Both the position numbers and the translations under genes were made by a program. A stretch of DNA of 64,000 nucleotides. Origin: Streptococcus marmotae. Its GTDB lineage: Bacteria; Bacillota; Bacilli; Lactobacillales; Streptococcaceae. Below are positions 26,718-36,851 of this stretch, piece after piece. Where the stretch lies: contig NZ_CP015196.1 of NCBI RefSeq assembly GCF_001623565.1, positions 1,757,501 to 1,821,500 on the forward strand. The letters run 5' to 3'. Below the pieces are notes generated by a model. That model saw nothing but the letters and a program-made list of their open reading frames with translations, made no database searches and was not told the origin of the DNA. Every line of letters begins with the position of its first letter. Positions within the stretch are counted from its first letter, which is position 1.

Positions 26718-27779
26718 ATGGTAGAGTTTAGACAGGGATTGGCGAGCTGGGAGCCGTACAAATTGGGGCAAATTGCTCCATATGATTTGGCCAATAATGA
26801 GAACCGCTTAATGGATTGGACAGGGCTTTTAGAGAATATCCAAGCCAATATGAGTCTGTCCGATTTGATGTACTATGGTGATAATTGCTATCGTGATGTT
26901 ATTGAAAAATATGCCAACTATGCTGGTGTGCATGCTACACAAGTTACAGTCGGTGTAGGGTCAGATTTTCTCATTCACATGATTGTAACGACCTTCTTAG
27001 AAAAGGAAGATGTCTTTTTGACCGTTGATCCGGATTTTTTCATGTATCAGGTCTACAACCAGCTGCATGATTCGCGTTTCGAGGCATATCCCTTAGAGTG
27101 GGAGCAGGGCAGTCTACACTTGTCGGCAGAAAAACTTTTGATTTATGCAGAGCGAGTGGAGCCTAAGGTTCTCATGTTATCCAATCCCAACAATCCCTCT
27201 TCTGTAGCCTTTGATCCCAAAGAAATCGAGCAAATTCTACAATCTTTCAAGGGCTTGGTTGTCTTAGATGAGGCCTATATCGAGTTTTCAGATAGCCCGA
27301 GTTTTGTCAGTTTGATTGGAACTTACCCTAATCTCATTGTTTTACGTACCTTATCAAAAGCCTTTGGTCTAGCAGGTCTGCGGTTAGGCTTTGCCATAGC
27401 TAATGAGCGCTTGATTTATGAACTGGATAAGGCTATCCCGCCTTTTAGTGTGTCAAATGTTGTGGCAAAAATTGGCTCTGTGGCTCTAGATTACACTAAT
27501 CAAGTGGAAGAGTCAAGACAAGCAATCATCGCACTTCGTCGGGAGTTTCTGGATTTTCTGGCTCAGATTCCGAAGGTTCAAGCCTTACCTAGTCAGACAA
27601 ATTTTGTGACATTTACCTTTCCAAAAGCAGAAGCCTTTTATCGCAAGGCATTAGAACAGGGATTTGACTTCAAGTATTACCAAGAAGGAAAACTAACAGG
27701 TTATATTCGGATGGCGATTGGTCGTCCTGAGGAAATGGCCTTAGTGAAGCAGATTCTGCTCTCTCTTATGTCTGAATAA
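26718..27779 (+). CDS. hisC: PLP-dependent aminotransferase, HisC-like (histidinol-phosphate aminotransferase type)
   Basis: Fold-type I aminotransferase (353 aa), normal HisC length. The PLP lysine is in RTLSKAFGLAGLRLGFA (about residue 217), the Asp contacting the PLP ring nitrogen is in VVLDEAYIEF, and SNPNNPSS is the Asn/Pro loop. No other his gene is nearby, so histidine synthesis cannot be assumed; it may act on aromatic or other amino acids. The ATG is preceded by AAAGGAG. Monocistronic, with a promoter before it and hairpins after it. Confidence 0.82.
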   Translation: MVEFRQGLASWEPYKLGQIAPYDLANNENRLMDWTGLLENIQANMSLSDLMYYGDNCYRDVIEKYANYAGVHATQVTVGVGSDFLIHMIVTTFLEKEDVFLTVDPDFFMYQVYNQLHDSRFEAYPLEWEQGSLHLSAEKLLIYAERVEPKVLMLSNPNNPSSVAFDPKEIEQILQSFKGLVVLDEAYIEFSDSPSFVSLIGTYPNLIVLRTLSKAFGLAGLRLGFAIANERLIYELDKAIPPFSVSNVVAKIGSVALDYTNQVEESRQAIIALRREFLDFLAQIPKVQALPSQTNFVTFTFPKAEAFYRKALEQGFDFKYYQEGKLTGYIRMAIGRPEEMALVKQILLSLMSE

Positions 27780-27823
27780 ATGAAGTAGATTTCGCCAAAA
27801 ACGTTTGACTAATATACAAAAAT

Positions 27824-27882
27824 AGGAGTAAGATACTCAACGTTAGGAATAACAAGTGAGTTCTGCTCCTGTTTTATTTTTG
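27824..27882 (+). terminator. Long hairpin after the hisC-like gene
   Basis: AGGAG + ACTCA pair with TGAGT + CTCCT, with internal loops, followed by GTTTTATTTTTG. Probably the terminator of the upstream gene, though the large apical loop is unusual. Confidence 0.5.
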
Positions 27883-27921
27883 TTTTAGATGAACTTTCGA
27901 TGGATAGGGTTTGTAGCGTAT

Positions 27922-27945
27922 TAGTCCATATGCTGGACTATTTTT
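27922..27945 (+). terminator. Second terminator before the fru operon
   Basis: Stem TAGTCCA / TGGACTA, loop TATGC, then TTTTT. It blocks read-through into fruR. Confidence 0.8.
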
Positions 27946-28005
27946 GACAAAAAGTATATTTTATCCTTAAAATGATAGGTTTTGAAAGAAAATGATTGAC
28001 AATGA

Positions 28006-28033
28006 TTGACAATGATAGAAAAACGTGTATAAT
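28006..28033 (+). promoter_or_regulatory. fru operon promoter with tandem AATGATTGAC repeats
   Basis: -35 TTGACA (28006-28011), 16-bp spacer, -10 TATAAT (28028-28033). The -35 is the second copy of a 10-bp repeat AATGATTGAC (27991-28000, 28001-28010) followed by AATGAT. The repeat could be a FruR operator (inference). Confidence 0.75.
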
Positions 28034-28039
28034 AGTTTC

Positions 28040-28053
28040 TGTAATCGATTGCA
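28040..28053. promoter_or_regulatory. Catabolite-response element (CcpA cre site)
   Basis: TGTAATCGATTGCA fits the cre consensus TGNAANCGNWNNCA and is almost a perfect palindrome. It lies at the expected transcription start of fruRKA, a position where CcpA represses. Confidence 0.7.
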
Positions 28054-28066
28054 GGAGGTGAGAGAG

Positions 28067-28810
28067 ATTCTTAAATCAGAACGCCAACAGATAATTGTAG
28101 AGACCATTAAGGAGCGTCAATTTGTGAAATTGGAAGATTTGGTGGTATTGCTACATTCTTCTGAATCAACTGTCAGACGCGATTTGGATGAGCTTGAAAT
28201 GGCGGGAAAGCTTCGTCGTGTGCATGGCGGAGCCGAAAGTCTACCCAATCTTCAGGAAGAAGAATCCATTGTTCAAAAATCTGTCAAAAACGTTCAAGAA
28301 AAACGGCAAATCGCTCAAAAAGCTGCCAGTTTGGTAGAAGATGGGGATGTCCTCTTTCTTGATGCAGGAACAACAACCGAGTTCATGATTGATTACTTGG
28401 CAGCGACTGAGTTGACTGTAGTGACCAATTCTGTTCATCATGCTGTCAAGCTAGTAGATAAGGGCTTTTATACCATCATCATTGGCGGTAAGGTTAAAAA
28501 GTCAACAGACGCTTCTATCGGAGCAGTAGCACTGGAACAGATTCGGCAGCTGCATTTCACCAAGGCATTTCTTGGAATGAATGGTGTTGATAGCCATGAC
28601 TATACGACACCAGACATAGAAGAAGGAGCGATTAAGCGGACGGTTTTGAACAATACCAGTCAAGCCTATGTCTTAGTCGATTCATCTAAATTTGGTCCGA
28701 TTTCTTTTACAAAAGTGGCAGAAATCGAAAGAGCACATCTCATTTGTTGTCACACCGAGAGCAATCTAATAGCAACTATAAAGAAAAAAACGAGGGTAAT
28801 TGAAGTATGA
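28067..28810 (+). CDS. fruR: DeoR-family repressor of the fructose operon; apparent ATT start
   Basis: DNA-binding repressor (247 aa) with an N-terminal winged HTH (LVVLLHSSESTVRRDLDELE) and a C-terminal sugar-phosphate sensor domain (FLDAGTTTEFM). The family N-terminus is M-LKSERQQII. Here the aligned codon is ATT at 28067, with GGAGG ending 8 nt upstream, ideal spacing. In-frame GTG 28058 overlaps that Shine-Dalgarno, TTG 28049 has none, and GTG 28025 lies before the transcription start. ATT is therefore the best start. The stop overlaps the fruK ATG by 4 nt. Likely inducer: fructose-1-phosphate. Confidence 0.85.
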   Translation: MLKSERQQIIVETIKERQFVKLEDLVVLLHSSESTVRRDLDELEMAGKLRRVHGGAESLPNLQEEESIVQKSVKNVQEKRQIAQKAASLVEDGDVLFLDAGTTTEFMIDYLAATELTVVTNSVHHAVKLVDKGFYTIIIGGKVKKSTDASIGAVALEQIRQLHFTKAFLGMNGVDSHDYTTPDIEEGAIKRTVLNNTSQAYVLVDSSKFGPISFTKVAEIERAHLICCHTESNLIATIKKKTRVIEV

Positions 28811-29718
28811 TTTATACAGTCACCTTAAACCCTGCGATAGACTATATTGTTCGTCTGTCAACGATCGAATCAGGCGCAGTTAATCGCATGGATAGTAGTG
28901 ATACCTTTTCTGGTGGTAAGGGAATCAATGTCAGCCGGATTTTACAACGGCTTGGCTATGCCAGTACCGCAACTGGTTTTGTTGGAGGATTTACTGGGGA
29001 ATTTATCAAGAGCAGTTTGGCTGCTGAAGAAATTGGTACTCGGTTTGTCAATGTAGACCAAGATACCCGTGTCAATGTCAAAATCAAGGCAGACCAAGAA
29101 ACGGAGATCAATGGACTAGGACCGATTGTGACAGAGGAGCAGCTGGCAGAATTAGAAACCATTTTAGCACATGTCACCACAGAAGATACCGTGGTTTTTG
29201 CAGGTTCTGCACCAGCTAGTTTGGGAAACCAAGTCTACAATCGCTTGATTCCCTTAGCCAAAGAGGCTGGAGCAGAAGTTGTCTGTGACTTTGAAGGTCA
29301 GACCCTGCTGGATTCTTTGGCCTATCAACCACTCTTGGTCAAACCAAATAATCATGAATTGGAAGCCATTTTTGGTGTGACCTTCCAGTCGCGTGAGGAT
29401 ATTGTGCAGTATGCAAAAGAAATTCTTACCAAAGGTGCACAACATGTGATTGTGTCCATGGCAGGTGATGGAGCATTGCTAGTGACTCCAGAAGCAACCT
29501 ATTTTGCAAAACCAATCAAAGGAGAGGTCAAAAATTCTGTCGGAGCTGGTGATTCAATGGTTGCTGGATTTACAGGTAAATACACGACATCTCATGACCC
29601 AATTGAAGCCTTGAAATGGGGAGTTGCCTGCGGAACGGCAACAGCTTTCTCAGATGATTTAGCCAGCATTGAGTTTATTAAGGAAATGTATGAAAAAGTG
29701 GAGGTAGAAATGCTATGA
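28807..29718 (+). CDS. fruK: 1-phosphofructokinase
   Basis: PfkB-family kinase (303 aa) that phosphorylates fructose-1-phosphate to fructose-1,6-bisphosphate. The N-terminal substrate motif is GGKGINVSRILQRLG, and the C-terminal anion-hole motif with the catalytic Asp is VGAGDSMVAGF (about residue 250). The ATG overlaps the fruR stop (ATGA), and its stop overlaps fruA the same way. Context with fruA fixes the substrate as Fru-1-P rather than tagatose-6-P. Confidence 0.94.
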   Translation: MIYTVTLNPAIDYIVRLSTIESGAVNRMDSSDTFSGGKGINVSRILQRLGYASTATGFVGGFTGEFIKSSLAAEEIGTRFVNVDQDTRVNVKIKADQETEINGLGPIVTEEQLAELETILAHVTTEDTVVFAGSAPASLGNQVYNRLIPLAKEAGAEVVCDFEGQTLLDSLAYQPLLVKPNNHELEAIFGVTFQSREDIVQYAKEILTKGAQHVIVSMAGDGALLVTPEATYFAKPIKGEVKNSVGAGDSMVAGFTGKYTTSHDPIEALKWGVACGTATAFSDDLASIEFIKEMYEKVEVEML

Positions 29719-31670
29719 AAATTCAAGATGTCTTACGACAAGAAGTGATGTTGCTTGATTTAGCAGCAAAAACAAAAGAAGCAGTCATTGATGAAATGGT
29801 CACAAGCTTAGTGGAAAAAGGGTTTGTAACAGATTTTGATGTCTTTAAAACAGGGATTATGAACCGTGAAGCCCAAACGACAACTGGTCTCGGTGATGGA
29901 ATCGCTATGCCTCATAGCAAGAATGCGGCAGTAAAAGAAGCAACGGTTCTCTTTGCAAAATCAAATGCAGGTGTCGACTATGAGAGTTTAGATGGTCAGC
30001 CAACAGATTTATTCTTTATGATTGCTGCACCAGAAGGGGCTAATGATACGCATTTAGCAGCCCTTGCAGAATTGTCCAAATATTTGATGAAGCCAGGATT
30101 TGCAGACAAACTTCGTCAAGTCTCTTCACCTGCTGAAGTTCTAGCAGTCTTTGATGAAGCTGAGGCAGCTGATAAAGCGAGTCAAGCGGTCGAAACAGCA
30201 AGTGTTAGCACAGGAGAAAAAGACTTTATCGTTGCTGTTACAGCATGTACAACAGGAATTGCCCATACCTATATGGCAGAAGAAGCACTGAAAAAACAAG
30301 CTGCTGAAATGGGGATTGACATTAAGGTAGAAACAAATGGTGCATCTGGTGTTGGCAATAAGTTGACAGCAGAGGATATCAAGCGTGCTAAGGGCGTTAT
30401 CATCGCGGCAGATAAGGCAGTTGAAATGGCTCGATTTAATGGAAAACCACTTGTATCACGCCCAGTTGCAGATGGTATCAAAAAGACAGAAGAACTCATC
30501 AACATCGTCTTAAACGGTGAAGCAAGTCTGTATCAAGCAAAAGAAGGTGTGAGTATGGAAGAATCAGCTGAAACATTGAGTCTTGGAAAAGCCTTCTACA
30601 AACACTTAATGAGCGGTGTTTCCCAAATGCTTCCATTTGTTATCGGTGGCGGTATCTTGATTGCCCTCGCCTTCCTCATTGATAATGTCTTGGGTGTACC
30701 ACAAGAACAATTGTCTAGTCTTGGTTCGTACAATGAATTAGCTTCTATGTTTATGCAGATTGGTAGCGCTGCTTTTGGCTTTATGCTGCCACTTCTTGCA
30801 GGGTATATTGCTTATTCTATTGCTGAAAAGCCAGGCTTGATTGCAGGTTTCGTAGCAGGTGCTATTGCAAAAGATGGTCTGGCTTATGGAAAAATTCCAT
30901 TTGGGGCAGCGACCTCTGACATTCCAGCAGCTGTTTCTTCTGGTTTCTTAGGTGCTCTTGTCGGCGGTTTCTTGGCAGGTGCGGTTATCCTAGCCTTACG
31001 AAAAGTTCTTGCGCATTTGCCAAAATCTCTTGAAGGAATCAAATCCATTCTTCTCTTGCCACTGCTTGGCGCTATGATTACGGGATTTGTAATGTTCTTT
31101 GTCAATATCCCAATGGCGGCTATCAATACTGGTATGAATGATTTCCTCAGTGGTTTAGAAGGAAGTTCCGCAATCATCTTGGGACTTGTCCTTGGAGGGA
31201 TGATGGCAATCGATATGGGCGGTCCCGTCAATAAGGCAGCCTATGTCTTTGGTACAGGTACATTGGCAGCAACCGTTGCAAATGGTGGTTCTGTGGCAAT
31301 GGCAGCTGTTATGGCAGGTGGCATGGTGCCTCCTCTAGCAGTCTTTGTTGCTACTCTCTTATTTAAAGATAAATTTACAAAAGAAGAACGTAATTCAGGA
31401 TTGACCAATATTGTTATGGGCTTATCCTTTATTACAGAAGGGGCGATTCCATTTGGGGCAGCAGACCCAGCACGTGCGATTCCAAGTTTCGTAGCAGGGT
31501 CAGCGATTACAGGAGCTTTAGTAGGTTTGTCTGGTATCAAATTGATGGCACCACACGGAGGAATCTTCGTGATTGCCTTGACTAGCAATCCGCTTCTCTA
31601 CCTCGTCTTTGTTCTCGTTGGTGCAATTGTATCCGGTATTCTCTTTGGTGCCCTTCGCAAAGCAAACTAA
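29715..31670 (+). CDS. fruA: Fructose PTS permease, fused EIIA-EIIB-EIIC
   Basis: 651-aa membrane phosphotransferase that imports fructose as Fru-1-P. EIIA (about 1-150) carries the phospho-His in GIAMPHSKN. EIIB (about 170-270) carries the phospho-Cys in VTACTTGIAHTYMAEEAL. EIIC (about 295-651) has the multiple helices and the GAIPFGAADPARAIPS loop. Domain order A-B-C is standard for Firmicute FruA. It takes HPr phosphate and is the last gene of fruRKA. Confidence 0.95.
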   Translation: MKIQDVLRQEVMLLDLAAKTKEAVIDEMVTSLVEKGFVTDFDVFKTGIMNREAQTTTGLGDGIAMPHSKNAAVKEATVLFAKSNAGVDYESLDGQPTDLFFMIAAPEGANDTHLAALAELSKYLMKPGFADKLRQVSSPAEVLAVFDEAEAADKASQAVETASVSTGEKDFIVAVTACTTGIAHTYMAEEALKKQAAEMGIDIKVETNGASGVGNKLTAEDIKRAKGVIIAADKAVEMARFNGKPLVSRPVADGIKKTEELINIVLNGEASLYQAKEGVSMEESAETLSLGKAFYKHLMSGVSQMLPFVIGGGILIALAFLIDNVLGVPQEQLSSLGSYNELASMFMQIGSAAFGFMLPLLAGYIAYSIAEKPGLIAGFVAGAIAKDGLAYGKIPFGAATSDIPAAVSSGFLGALVGGFLAGAVILALRKVLAHLPKSLEGIKSILLLPLLGAMITGFVMFFVNIPMAAINTGMNDFLSGLEGSSAIILGLVLGGMMAIDMGGPVNKAAYVFGTGTLAATVANGGSVAMAAVMAGGMVPPLAVFVATLLFKDKFTKEERNSGLTNIVMGLSFITEGAIPFGAADPARAIPSFVAGSAITGALVGLSGIKLMAPHGGIFVIALTSNPLLYLVFVLVGAIVSGILFGALRKAN

Positions 31671-31683
31671 TCAAAAATATTCA

Positions 31684-31713
31684 AACCTTATCATTGAATT
31701 GGTAAGGTTTTTT
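31684..31713 (+). terminator. Terminator of the fru operon
   Basis: Stem AACCTTATC / GGTAAGGTT (one mismatch), 8-nt loop, then a T-run. Confidence 0.82.
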
Positions 31714-31771
31714 CTCAATTTTATGAAAAATATGGTATAATATCTGTATTATTGTATTTAGGAGAAAAACG

Positions 31772-32146
31772 ATGAATATAATCCGTGATAAAGAGTTTGT
31801 GAATCAGTACCACTTTGATGCTCGTAACAGAGAGTGGGAGGCGGAAAATGGTGTTCCGACGACTAAATTGAAAGTAGATTTTCAATTGATTGAGCAAAAC
31901 ACAGAAGAGAACAAAACGTCAATTATTGTGATTCTTCGTTTTATGATTGTTTTGGATCATTTTGTCATTTCTGGTGCGATGAGCCAAGGAATACATATTT
32001 TAGAAAAAATAGTTAGAGAAGTAGATGAATTTAGCGAGCAAGACAAGCGATTCTTAGTAAGTCCGTTGCTAGACATCTTGCAACGTCTGACATATGAAGT
32101 AACAGAAATCGCCTTGGATGCCCCGGGTGTAAATTTGGAGTTTTAA
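31772..32146 (+). CDS. DUF1149 family protein
   Basis: 124-aa soluble protein restricted to lactic acid bacteria, function unknown. It shows the family pattern [19 protein letters not shown]... and APGVNLEF at the end. The promoter TGG-TATAAT at about 31735 and an AGGAG ribosome site precede it. DegV follows after 1 nt; the adjacency suggests co-transcription with degV-dapB-cca and the ABC-F gene. Confidence 0.82.
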   Translation: MNIIRDKEFVNQYHFDARNREWEAENGVPTTKLKVDFQLIEQNTEENKTSIIVILRFMIVLDHFVISGAMSQGIHILEKIVREVDEFSEQDKRFLVSPLLDILQRLTYEVTEIALDAPGVNLEF

Positions 32147-32147
32147 C

Positions 32148-32999
32148 ATGAAATTGGCTGTGATTACAGATTCATCAGTTGTACTGCAAACAACAGAGAG
32201 AGAGAATCTTTTTGTATTAGATATTCCAGTAACGATTGAGGATACGACCTATATCGAAGGGAAAAATCTAAGTGTAGAAGAATTTTATCAAAAAATGGCG
32301 TCAGCATCTGAATTGCCAAAAACGAGCCAGCCAAGTCTGTCTGAATTGGTCGAAATTCTTAGCCGCTTGCAAAAAGAAAACTATAGTCATGTCATTGGTC
32401 TATTTTTATCCTCAGGAATTTCAGGTTTTTACCAGAATATCCAGTATTTGAAAGACGAATTTGAAGGAATGACCATTGCCTTTCCAGATAGTAAGATTAC
32501 ATCTGCCCCACTTGGTATGATGATAGAAAATATCTTAAAGCGATATGACGCGGGTCAGCCTTTTGAGGAAATTTTGGCAAAGTTAGATCAAGAAATCAGC
32601 GGTACAACTGCCTTTATCATGGTTGACGACTTGAATCATTTGGTCAAAGGAGGACGCTTGTCAAATGGCGCAGCTCTTCTAGGCAATCTTCTTAGCATCA
32701 AACCAATTTTATCTTTTACTGATGAAGGGAGAATAGAAGTATACGAAAAAGTTCGCACAGAGAAAAAGGCTGTCAAGCGCCTGTTGGAAATTTTACAAGA
32801 GCAGACTCAAAATGGTCGCTATCGGATAGCTGTGATTCATGCCAATGTGCCACAAAAGGCTGAAGAATTTAGGCAATTGTTACAAGAAAGTGGCACTGAC
32901 CATGAGTTGTCCATTGTATCCATGGGGTCTGTTATTGGAACGCACGTAGGTGAAGGGGCAATTGCCTTTGGTGTTTCACCAATTATTGACGAGGAGTAG
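32148..32999 (+). CDS. DegV-family fatty-acid-binding protein (FakB type)
   Basis: 283 aa. DegV/FakB proteins hold a fatty acid and present it to the kinase FakA for phosphorylation, feeding phospholipid synthesis (family knowledge). Visible: N-terminal [14 protein letters not shown] near residue 60, the [14 protein letters not shown] loop, and the conserved [21 protein letters not shown] block. No signal or TM segment. Which chain type it prefers cannot be read here. GGAG lies 7 nt upstream. Confidence 0.9.
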   Translation: MKLAVITDSSVVLQTTERENLFVLDIPVTIEDTTYIEGKNLSVEEFYQKMASASELPKTSQPSLSELVEILSRLQKENYSHVIGLFLSSGISGFYQNIQYLKDEFEGMTIAFPDSKITSAPLGMMIENILKRYDAGQPFEEILAKLDQEISGTTAFIMVDDLNHLVKGGRLSNGAALLGNLLSIKPILSFTDEGRIEVYEKVRTEKKAVKRLLEILQEQTQNGRYRIAVIHANVPQKAEEFRQLLQESGTDHELSIVSMGSVIGTHVGEGAIAFGVSPIIDEE

Positions 33000-33002
33000 G
33001 AG

Positions 33003-33770
33003 ATGACGATTCAGGTAATTATTGCAGGATTTAAAGGGAAAATGGGGTCTACAGCTCTTGATATGGTCAAAAAGGACAAGGACTTGGCTTTAGCAGCACT
33101 ACTTGATCCCTTTGCGACAGAAAAAGAAGTGGATGGTGTACCCGTCTACACGTCAAAAGAGGAGTTAATTGGTTGTTCAGCAGATGTGTGGGTTGATTTT
33201 ACGACCCCTGCCTTTGCCTATGAAAATACCAAATTTGCACTTGAAAATGGCTTTGCGCCAGTTGTTGGGACAACAGGCTTTACCTCAAAAGAAATTGACG
33301 AATTGACTGCCTTATCAGCTGAGAAAAAACTCGGTGGTTTAATTGCTCCAAACTTTGCAATCGGAGCGATTTTACTCATGCAATTTGCAACCCAGGCAGC
33401 CAAGTATTTCCCAAATTTGGAAATTATTGAACTACACCACGATAAGAAAAAAGACGCACCAAGCGGAACTGCTATTAAGACCGCAGAATTGATTTCACAG
33501 GTTCGCACAAGTCAGTCACAGGGCTTGGCAGATGAAGAAGAGTTGATTGCAGGAGCTCGTGGTGCAGATTTTGATGGGATGCGTATTCATTCTGTCCGCT
33601 TACCTGGCTTGGTCGCTCATCAAGAAGTCATTTTCGGAGCGCAGGGTGAAGGGTTAACCATTCGCCATGATTCGTATGACCGCAGTTCATTTATGAGTGG
33701 TGTCCGCTTAGGAATAAAAGAAGTAGTAAAACGAGAGCAACTCGTTTATGGTTTGGAACAGTTATTATGA
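33003..33770 (+). CDS. dapB: 4-hydroxy-tetrahydrodipicolinate reductase
   Basis: NAD(P)H-dependent lysine/diaminopimelate pathway enzyme (255 aa). N-terminal nucleotide motif [17 protein letters not shown] loop, [12 protein letters not shown], and the substrate motif [15 protein letters not shown] with catalytic His and Lys. GAGGAGTAGG precedes the ATG. Its last 4 nt overlap cca. Other dap genes are not in the window. Confidence 0.95.
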   Translation: MTIQVIIAGFKGKMGSTALDMVKKDKDLALAALLDPFATEKEVDGVPVYTSKEELIGCSADVWVDFTTPAFAYENTKFALENGFAPVVGTTGFTSKEIDELTALSAEKKLGGLIAPNFAIGAILLMQFATQAAKYFPNLEIIELHHDKKKDAPSGTAIKTAELISQVRTSQSQGLADEEELIAGARGADFDGMRIHSVRLPGLVAHQEVIFGAQGEGLTIRHDSYDRSSFMSGVRLGIKEVVKREQLVYGLEQLL

Positions 33771-34978
33771 GATTACATCAGTTGCCTTCTGAATTTCAGA
33801 AGGCTTTGCCGATTTTAGAGAAAATCAAACAAGCAGGCTTTGAGGCCTATTTTGTCGGTGGTTCAGTCCGAGATGCGATTCTAGGACGGCCGATTCATGA
33901 TGTTGACATTGCTTCGTCCAGTTATCCAGAAGAGACAAAAGCGATTTTTTCACGTACCATTGATGTCGGGATTGAGCATGGGACAGTCCTTGTTTTAGAG
34001 GAGCATGGCGAATATGAAATTACCACCTTTCGGACAGAGGATGTCTATGTAGATTACCGCCGTCCGAGTCAGGTTTCCTTTGTTCGTTCCTTAGAAGAAG
34101 ATTTAAAACGTCGTGATTTTACCGTCAATGCATTTGCCTTAAATGAAGAAGCACAAATCATTGATAAGTTTGACGGACTGCGTGATTTGGAAAACAAAAC
34201 CTTGCGGGCGGTTGGAGTGGCTACGGAGCGGTTTACAGAAGATGCCCTTCGCATTATGCGTGGCTTTCGTTTTGCCGCTACGCTTGATTTTACAATTGAA
34301 GAAACAACGTTTGAAGCGATGAAAACAACTGCTCCTCTCTTGGAGAAGATTTCGATTGAGCGAATTTTTATTGAATGTGACAAGCTCTTGATGGCAACAA
34401 GTTGGCGTAAGGGAATCAGAGCCCTTATTGACTCTAAAGCCTACAATTATCTGCCTGATATGAAAGAGAAAAATAGAGAGTTGGAAGAACTGTTGGAGGT
34501 TATTTCAGAAGACTTTGCCTTTCGTACTTCAGAGCAGGCCTGGGCAATGCTGATGATTTGCCTAGAGCTTTCAGCGCCCAAAAGCTTTCTCAAACATTGG
34601 AAAACCAGTAATGATTTTCAAAAAACAGTGATGAAGCTGGTTGCAATCTATCAATTACGCCAGCAACAATCGGTGAATAAGCAGATGTGCTATCGCTACG
34701 GAAAGGAATTGCTGTACCTAGTTGAAGAACTCAGACAAGCTCAGGGACTTGAGGTTGATTATGACCGTATCGATCGAATTGACCATTCTTTGACGATTCA
34801 TGATAAGCATGAGATTGTCGTAAAAGGTGGCGATGTGATGACAACCTTTCAGCTTAAACCGGGCCCGCTACTTGGACGGCTATTAAATGAGGTTGAAAAC
34901 GCGATTGTAGCAGGAAATTTAGCCAATGACAGCACTGCTATCATGGCATTTGTAGGGGAGAAACTAGCCAATGAGTGA
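33767..34978 (+). CDS. cca: CCA-adding tRNA nucleotidyltransferase
   Basis: Adds or repairs the 3' CCA of tRNAs (403 aa). The class II nucleotidyltransferase head reads [24 protein letters not shown] with both catalytic Asp, followed by the [10 protein letters not shown] and [14 protein letters not shown] motifs. The helical body and tail are of normal length. ATG overlaps the dapB stop; its end overlaps the ABC-F start by 8 nt. Confidence 0.95.
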   Translation: MRLHQLPSEFQKALPILEKIKQAGFEAYFVGGSVRDAILGRPIHDVDIASSSYPEETKAIFSRTIDVGIEHGTVLVLEEHGEYEITTFRTEDVYVDYRRPSQVSFVRSLEEDLKRRDFTVNAFALNEEAQIIDKFDGLRDLENKTLRAVGVATERFTEDALRIMRGFRFAATLDFTIEETTFEAMKTTAPLLEKISIERIFIECDKLLMATSWRKGIRALIDSKAYNYLPDMKEKNRELEELLEVISEDFAFRTSEQAWAMLMICLELSAPKSFLKHWKTSNDFQKTVMKLVAIYQLRQQQSVNKQMCYRYGKELLYLVEELRQAQGLEVDYDRIDRIDHSLTIHDKHEIVVKGGDVMTTFQLKPGPLLGRLLNEVENAIVAGNLANDSTAIMAFVGEKLANE

Positions 34979-36842
34979 TTTTATCGTTGAACAATTGAGT
35001 AAGTCAGTAGGAGATAAGACAGTTTTTGCAGGAATTTCTTTTATTATTCACCAGTATGATCGTATCGGTATTATTGGTGTCAATGGAACTGGGAAAACAA
35101 CGCTTTTGGATGTGTTATCTGGCAAATTAGGTTTTGATGGCGATGTTTCTCCTTTTCGAACAAAAAATGCGTATAAGATTGCCTACCTCACTCAAGAGCC
35201 TGATTTTGAGGAAAGTCAGACGATTTTAGATACGGTTTTGTCCTCTGATTTACGAGAAATACAATTAATTCGAGAATATGAAGCGCTCGTTGCTTCCTAT
35301 AGTGAGCAAACACAGAATCGCTTAGAGAAGGTGATGGCCGAAATGGATGCTCTACATGCTTGGGAAATTGAGCACCAGATTAAGACAGTCTTATCCAAAC
35401 TCGGTTTGACTGATACAAACCAGCGTGTTGGCGATTTATCAGGTGGTCTTCGTCGTCGGGTTCAATTAGCGCAAGTACTACTAGGTGATGCAGACTTGCT
35501 ACTCTTAGATGAGCCAACCAACCATTTGGATATTGAAACGATTGAATGGTTGACGACCTTTTTGAAGCAAGCCAAAAAGACAGTCCTTTTTATCACCCAT
35601 GATCGCTATTTTTTGGATAATGTGGCAACTCGTATTTTCGAGTTGGACCGAGCTAGTCTAACCGAATACCTTGGAAATTACCAAGATTATGTGCGACTAA
35701 AAGCTGAGCAGGACGAACGCGATGCAGCTTTACGCCACAAAAAAGAACAATTATATAAGCAGGAGTTGGAGTGGATGCGTAGACAACCGCAAGCCCGTGC
35801 GACCAAGCAACAGGCGCGGATCAATCGTTTTCACGATTTAAAATCAGATGTAGGCCATACAGTAGATGATAGTCAGCTCGAAATCAATTTTGAGACTAGT
35901 CGTATTGGAAAAAAAGTCATCGAATTTCAACAGGTGGATTTTGCCTATCCAAACAAGGATATTTTAAAGGGCTTTGATTTACTGGTACAAAACAAGGACC
36001 GTATTGGAATTGTGGGAGATAATGGAAAAGGAAAATCAACCCTGCTCAATCTAATTGCAGGGGAATTACAGCCTACATCTGGTCAACTCATAGTGGGTGA
36101 AACCATTCGTGTCGGTCATTTTTCACAGCAAATTCAAGGCTTGGATGAAAATAAGCGGGTCATCAATTTTTTACAGGAAGTAGCAGAAGAAGCCGAAACA
36201 ACATCAGGAATGGTTTCGATTGCGGAACTCTTGGAGCAATTTCTGTTCCCGCGCAATACCCATGGAACCTTGATTCAAAAGTTATCAGGTGGTGAGAAAA
36301 AACGCCTTTATTTACTGAAAATTTTGTTAGAGCGTCCGAATGTCTTACTGCTTGATGAGCCAACCAATGACTTAGATATTGCAACATTAACCGTATTAGA
36401 ACAGTTTCTCCAAGGCTTTTCAGGACCAGTGATTACAGTGAGTCACGACCGCTATTTCCTCGATAAAGTAGCGACCAAGATTCTCGCCTTTGAAGACGAG
36501 GGGATTCGCACCTTCTTCGGCAATTATACAGATTATCTGGATGAGAAAGCTTTTCTTGCTTCTGCAGAAGCCAATCGAGTTGTAGCTCCTAAAGAAAAGC
36601 AGGAAAAAGCTCGTGAGAAACAAAAACGGATGTCCTACTTTGAAAAACAGGAATGGGCAACAATTGAAGATGATATTGCGAGTGTCGAAGAGAAAATCGT
36701 CGAAATTGAAGCAGATATGCAGATTTGTGGCAGTGACTTTACACGTTTGTCTGATTTACAAAAAGAATTAGAGTTGCAAAACGAGATTTTGTTGGCTAAA
36801 TACGAGCGCTACGAATATCTGAGTGAGTTAAGCGAAGGATAG
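34971..36842 (+). CDS. ABC-F family ATPase (Uup-like)
   Basis: 623-aa soluble twin-ABC ATPase without membrane segments, so a ribosome-associated ABC-F factor rather than a transporter. Domain 1: Walker [10 protein letters not shown], signature LSGGLRRR, Walker [13 protein letters not shown]. An interdomain linker (about 240-310) is rich in Arg/Lys. Domain 2: [29 protein letters not shown]. The C-terminal coiled coil (about 550-620) is the Uup-type tail. Family roles: relief of ribosome stalling or DNA-related functions. Resistance subfamilies (Vga, Msr) are less likely given the housekeeping operon. Confidence 0.88.
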   Translation: MSDFIVEQLSKSVGDKTVFAGISFIIHQYDRIGIIGVNGTGKTTLLDVLSGKLGFDGDVSPFRTKNAYKIAYLTQEPDFEESQTILDTVLSSDLREIQLIREYEALVASYSEQTQNRLEKVMAEMDALHAWEIEHQIKTVLSKLGLTDTNQRVGDLSGGLRRRVQLAQVLLGDADLLLLDEPTNHLDIETIEWLTTFLKQAKKTVLFITHDRYFLDNVATRIFELDRASLTEYLGNYQDYVRLKAEQDERDAALRHKKEQLYKQELEWMRRQPQARATKQQARINRFHDLKSDVGHTVDDSQLEINFETSRIGKKVIEFQQVDFAYPNKDILKGFDLLVQNKDRIGIVGDNGKGKSTLLNLIAGELQPTSGQLIVGETIRVGHFSQQIQGLDENKRVINFLQEVAEEAETTSGMVSIAELLEQFLFPRNTHGTLIQKLSGGEKKRLYLLKILLERPNVLLLDEPTNDLDIATLTVLEQFLQGFSGPVITVSHDRYFLDKVATKILAFEDEGIRTFFGNYTDYLDEKAFLASAEANRVVAPKEKQEKAREKQKRMSYFEKQEWATIEDDIASVEEKIVEIEADMQICGSDFTRLSDLQKELELQNEILLAKYERYEYLSELSEG

Positions 36843-36851
36843 GTGTAGAAT

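Noticed and set aside
34971..36842. ABC-F gene as an antibiotic-resistance determinant
   Set aside because: The C-terminal coiled coil and the housekeeping operon with cca and dapB point to the Uup-like core group.
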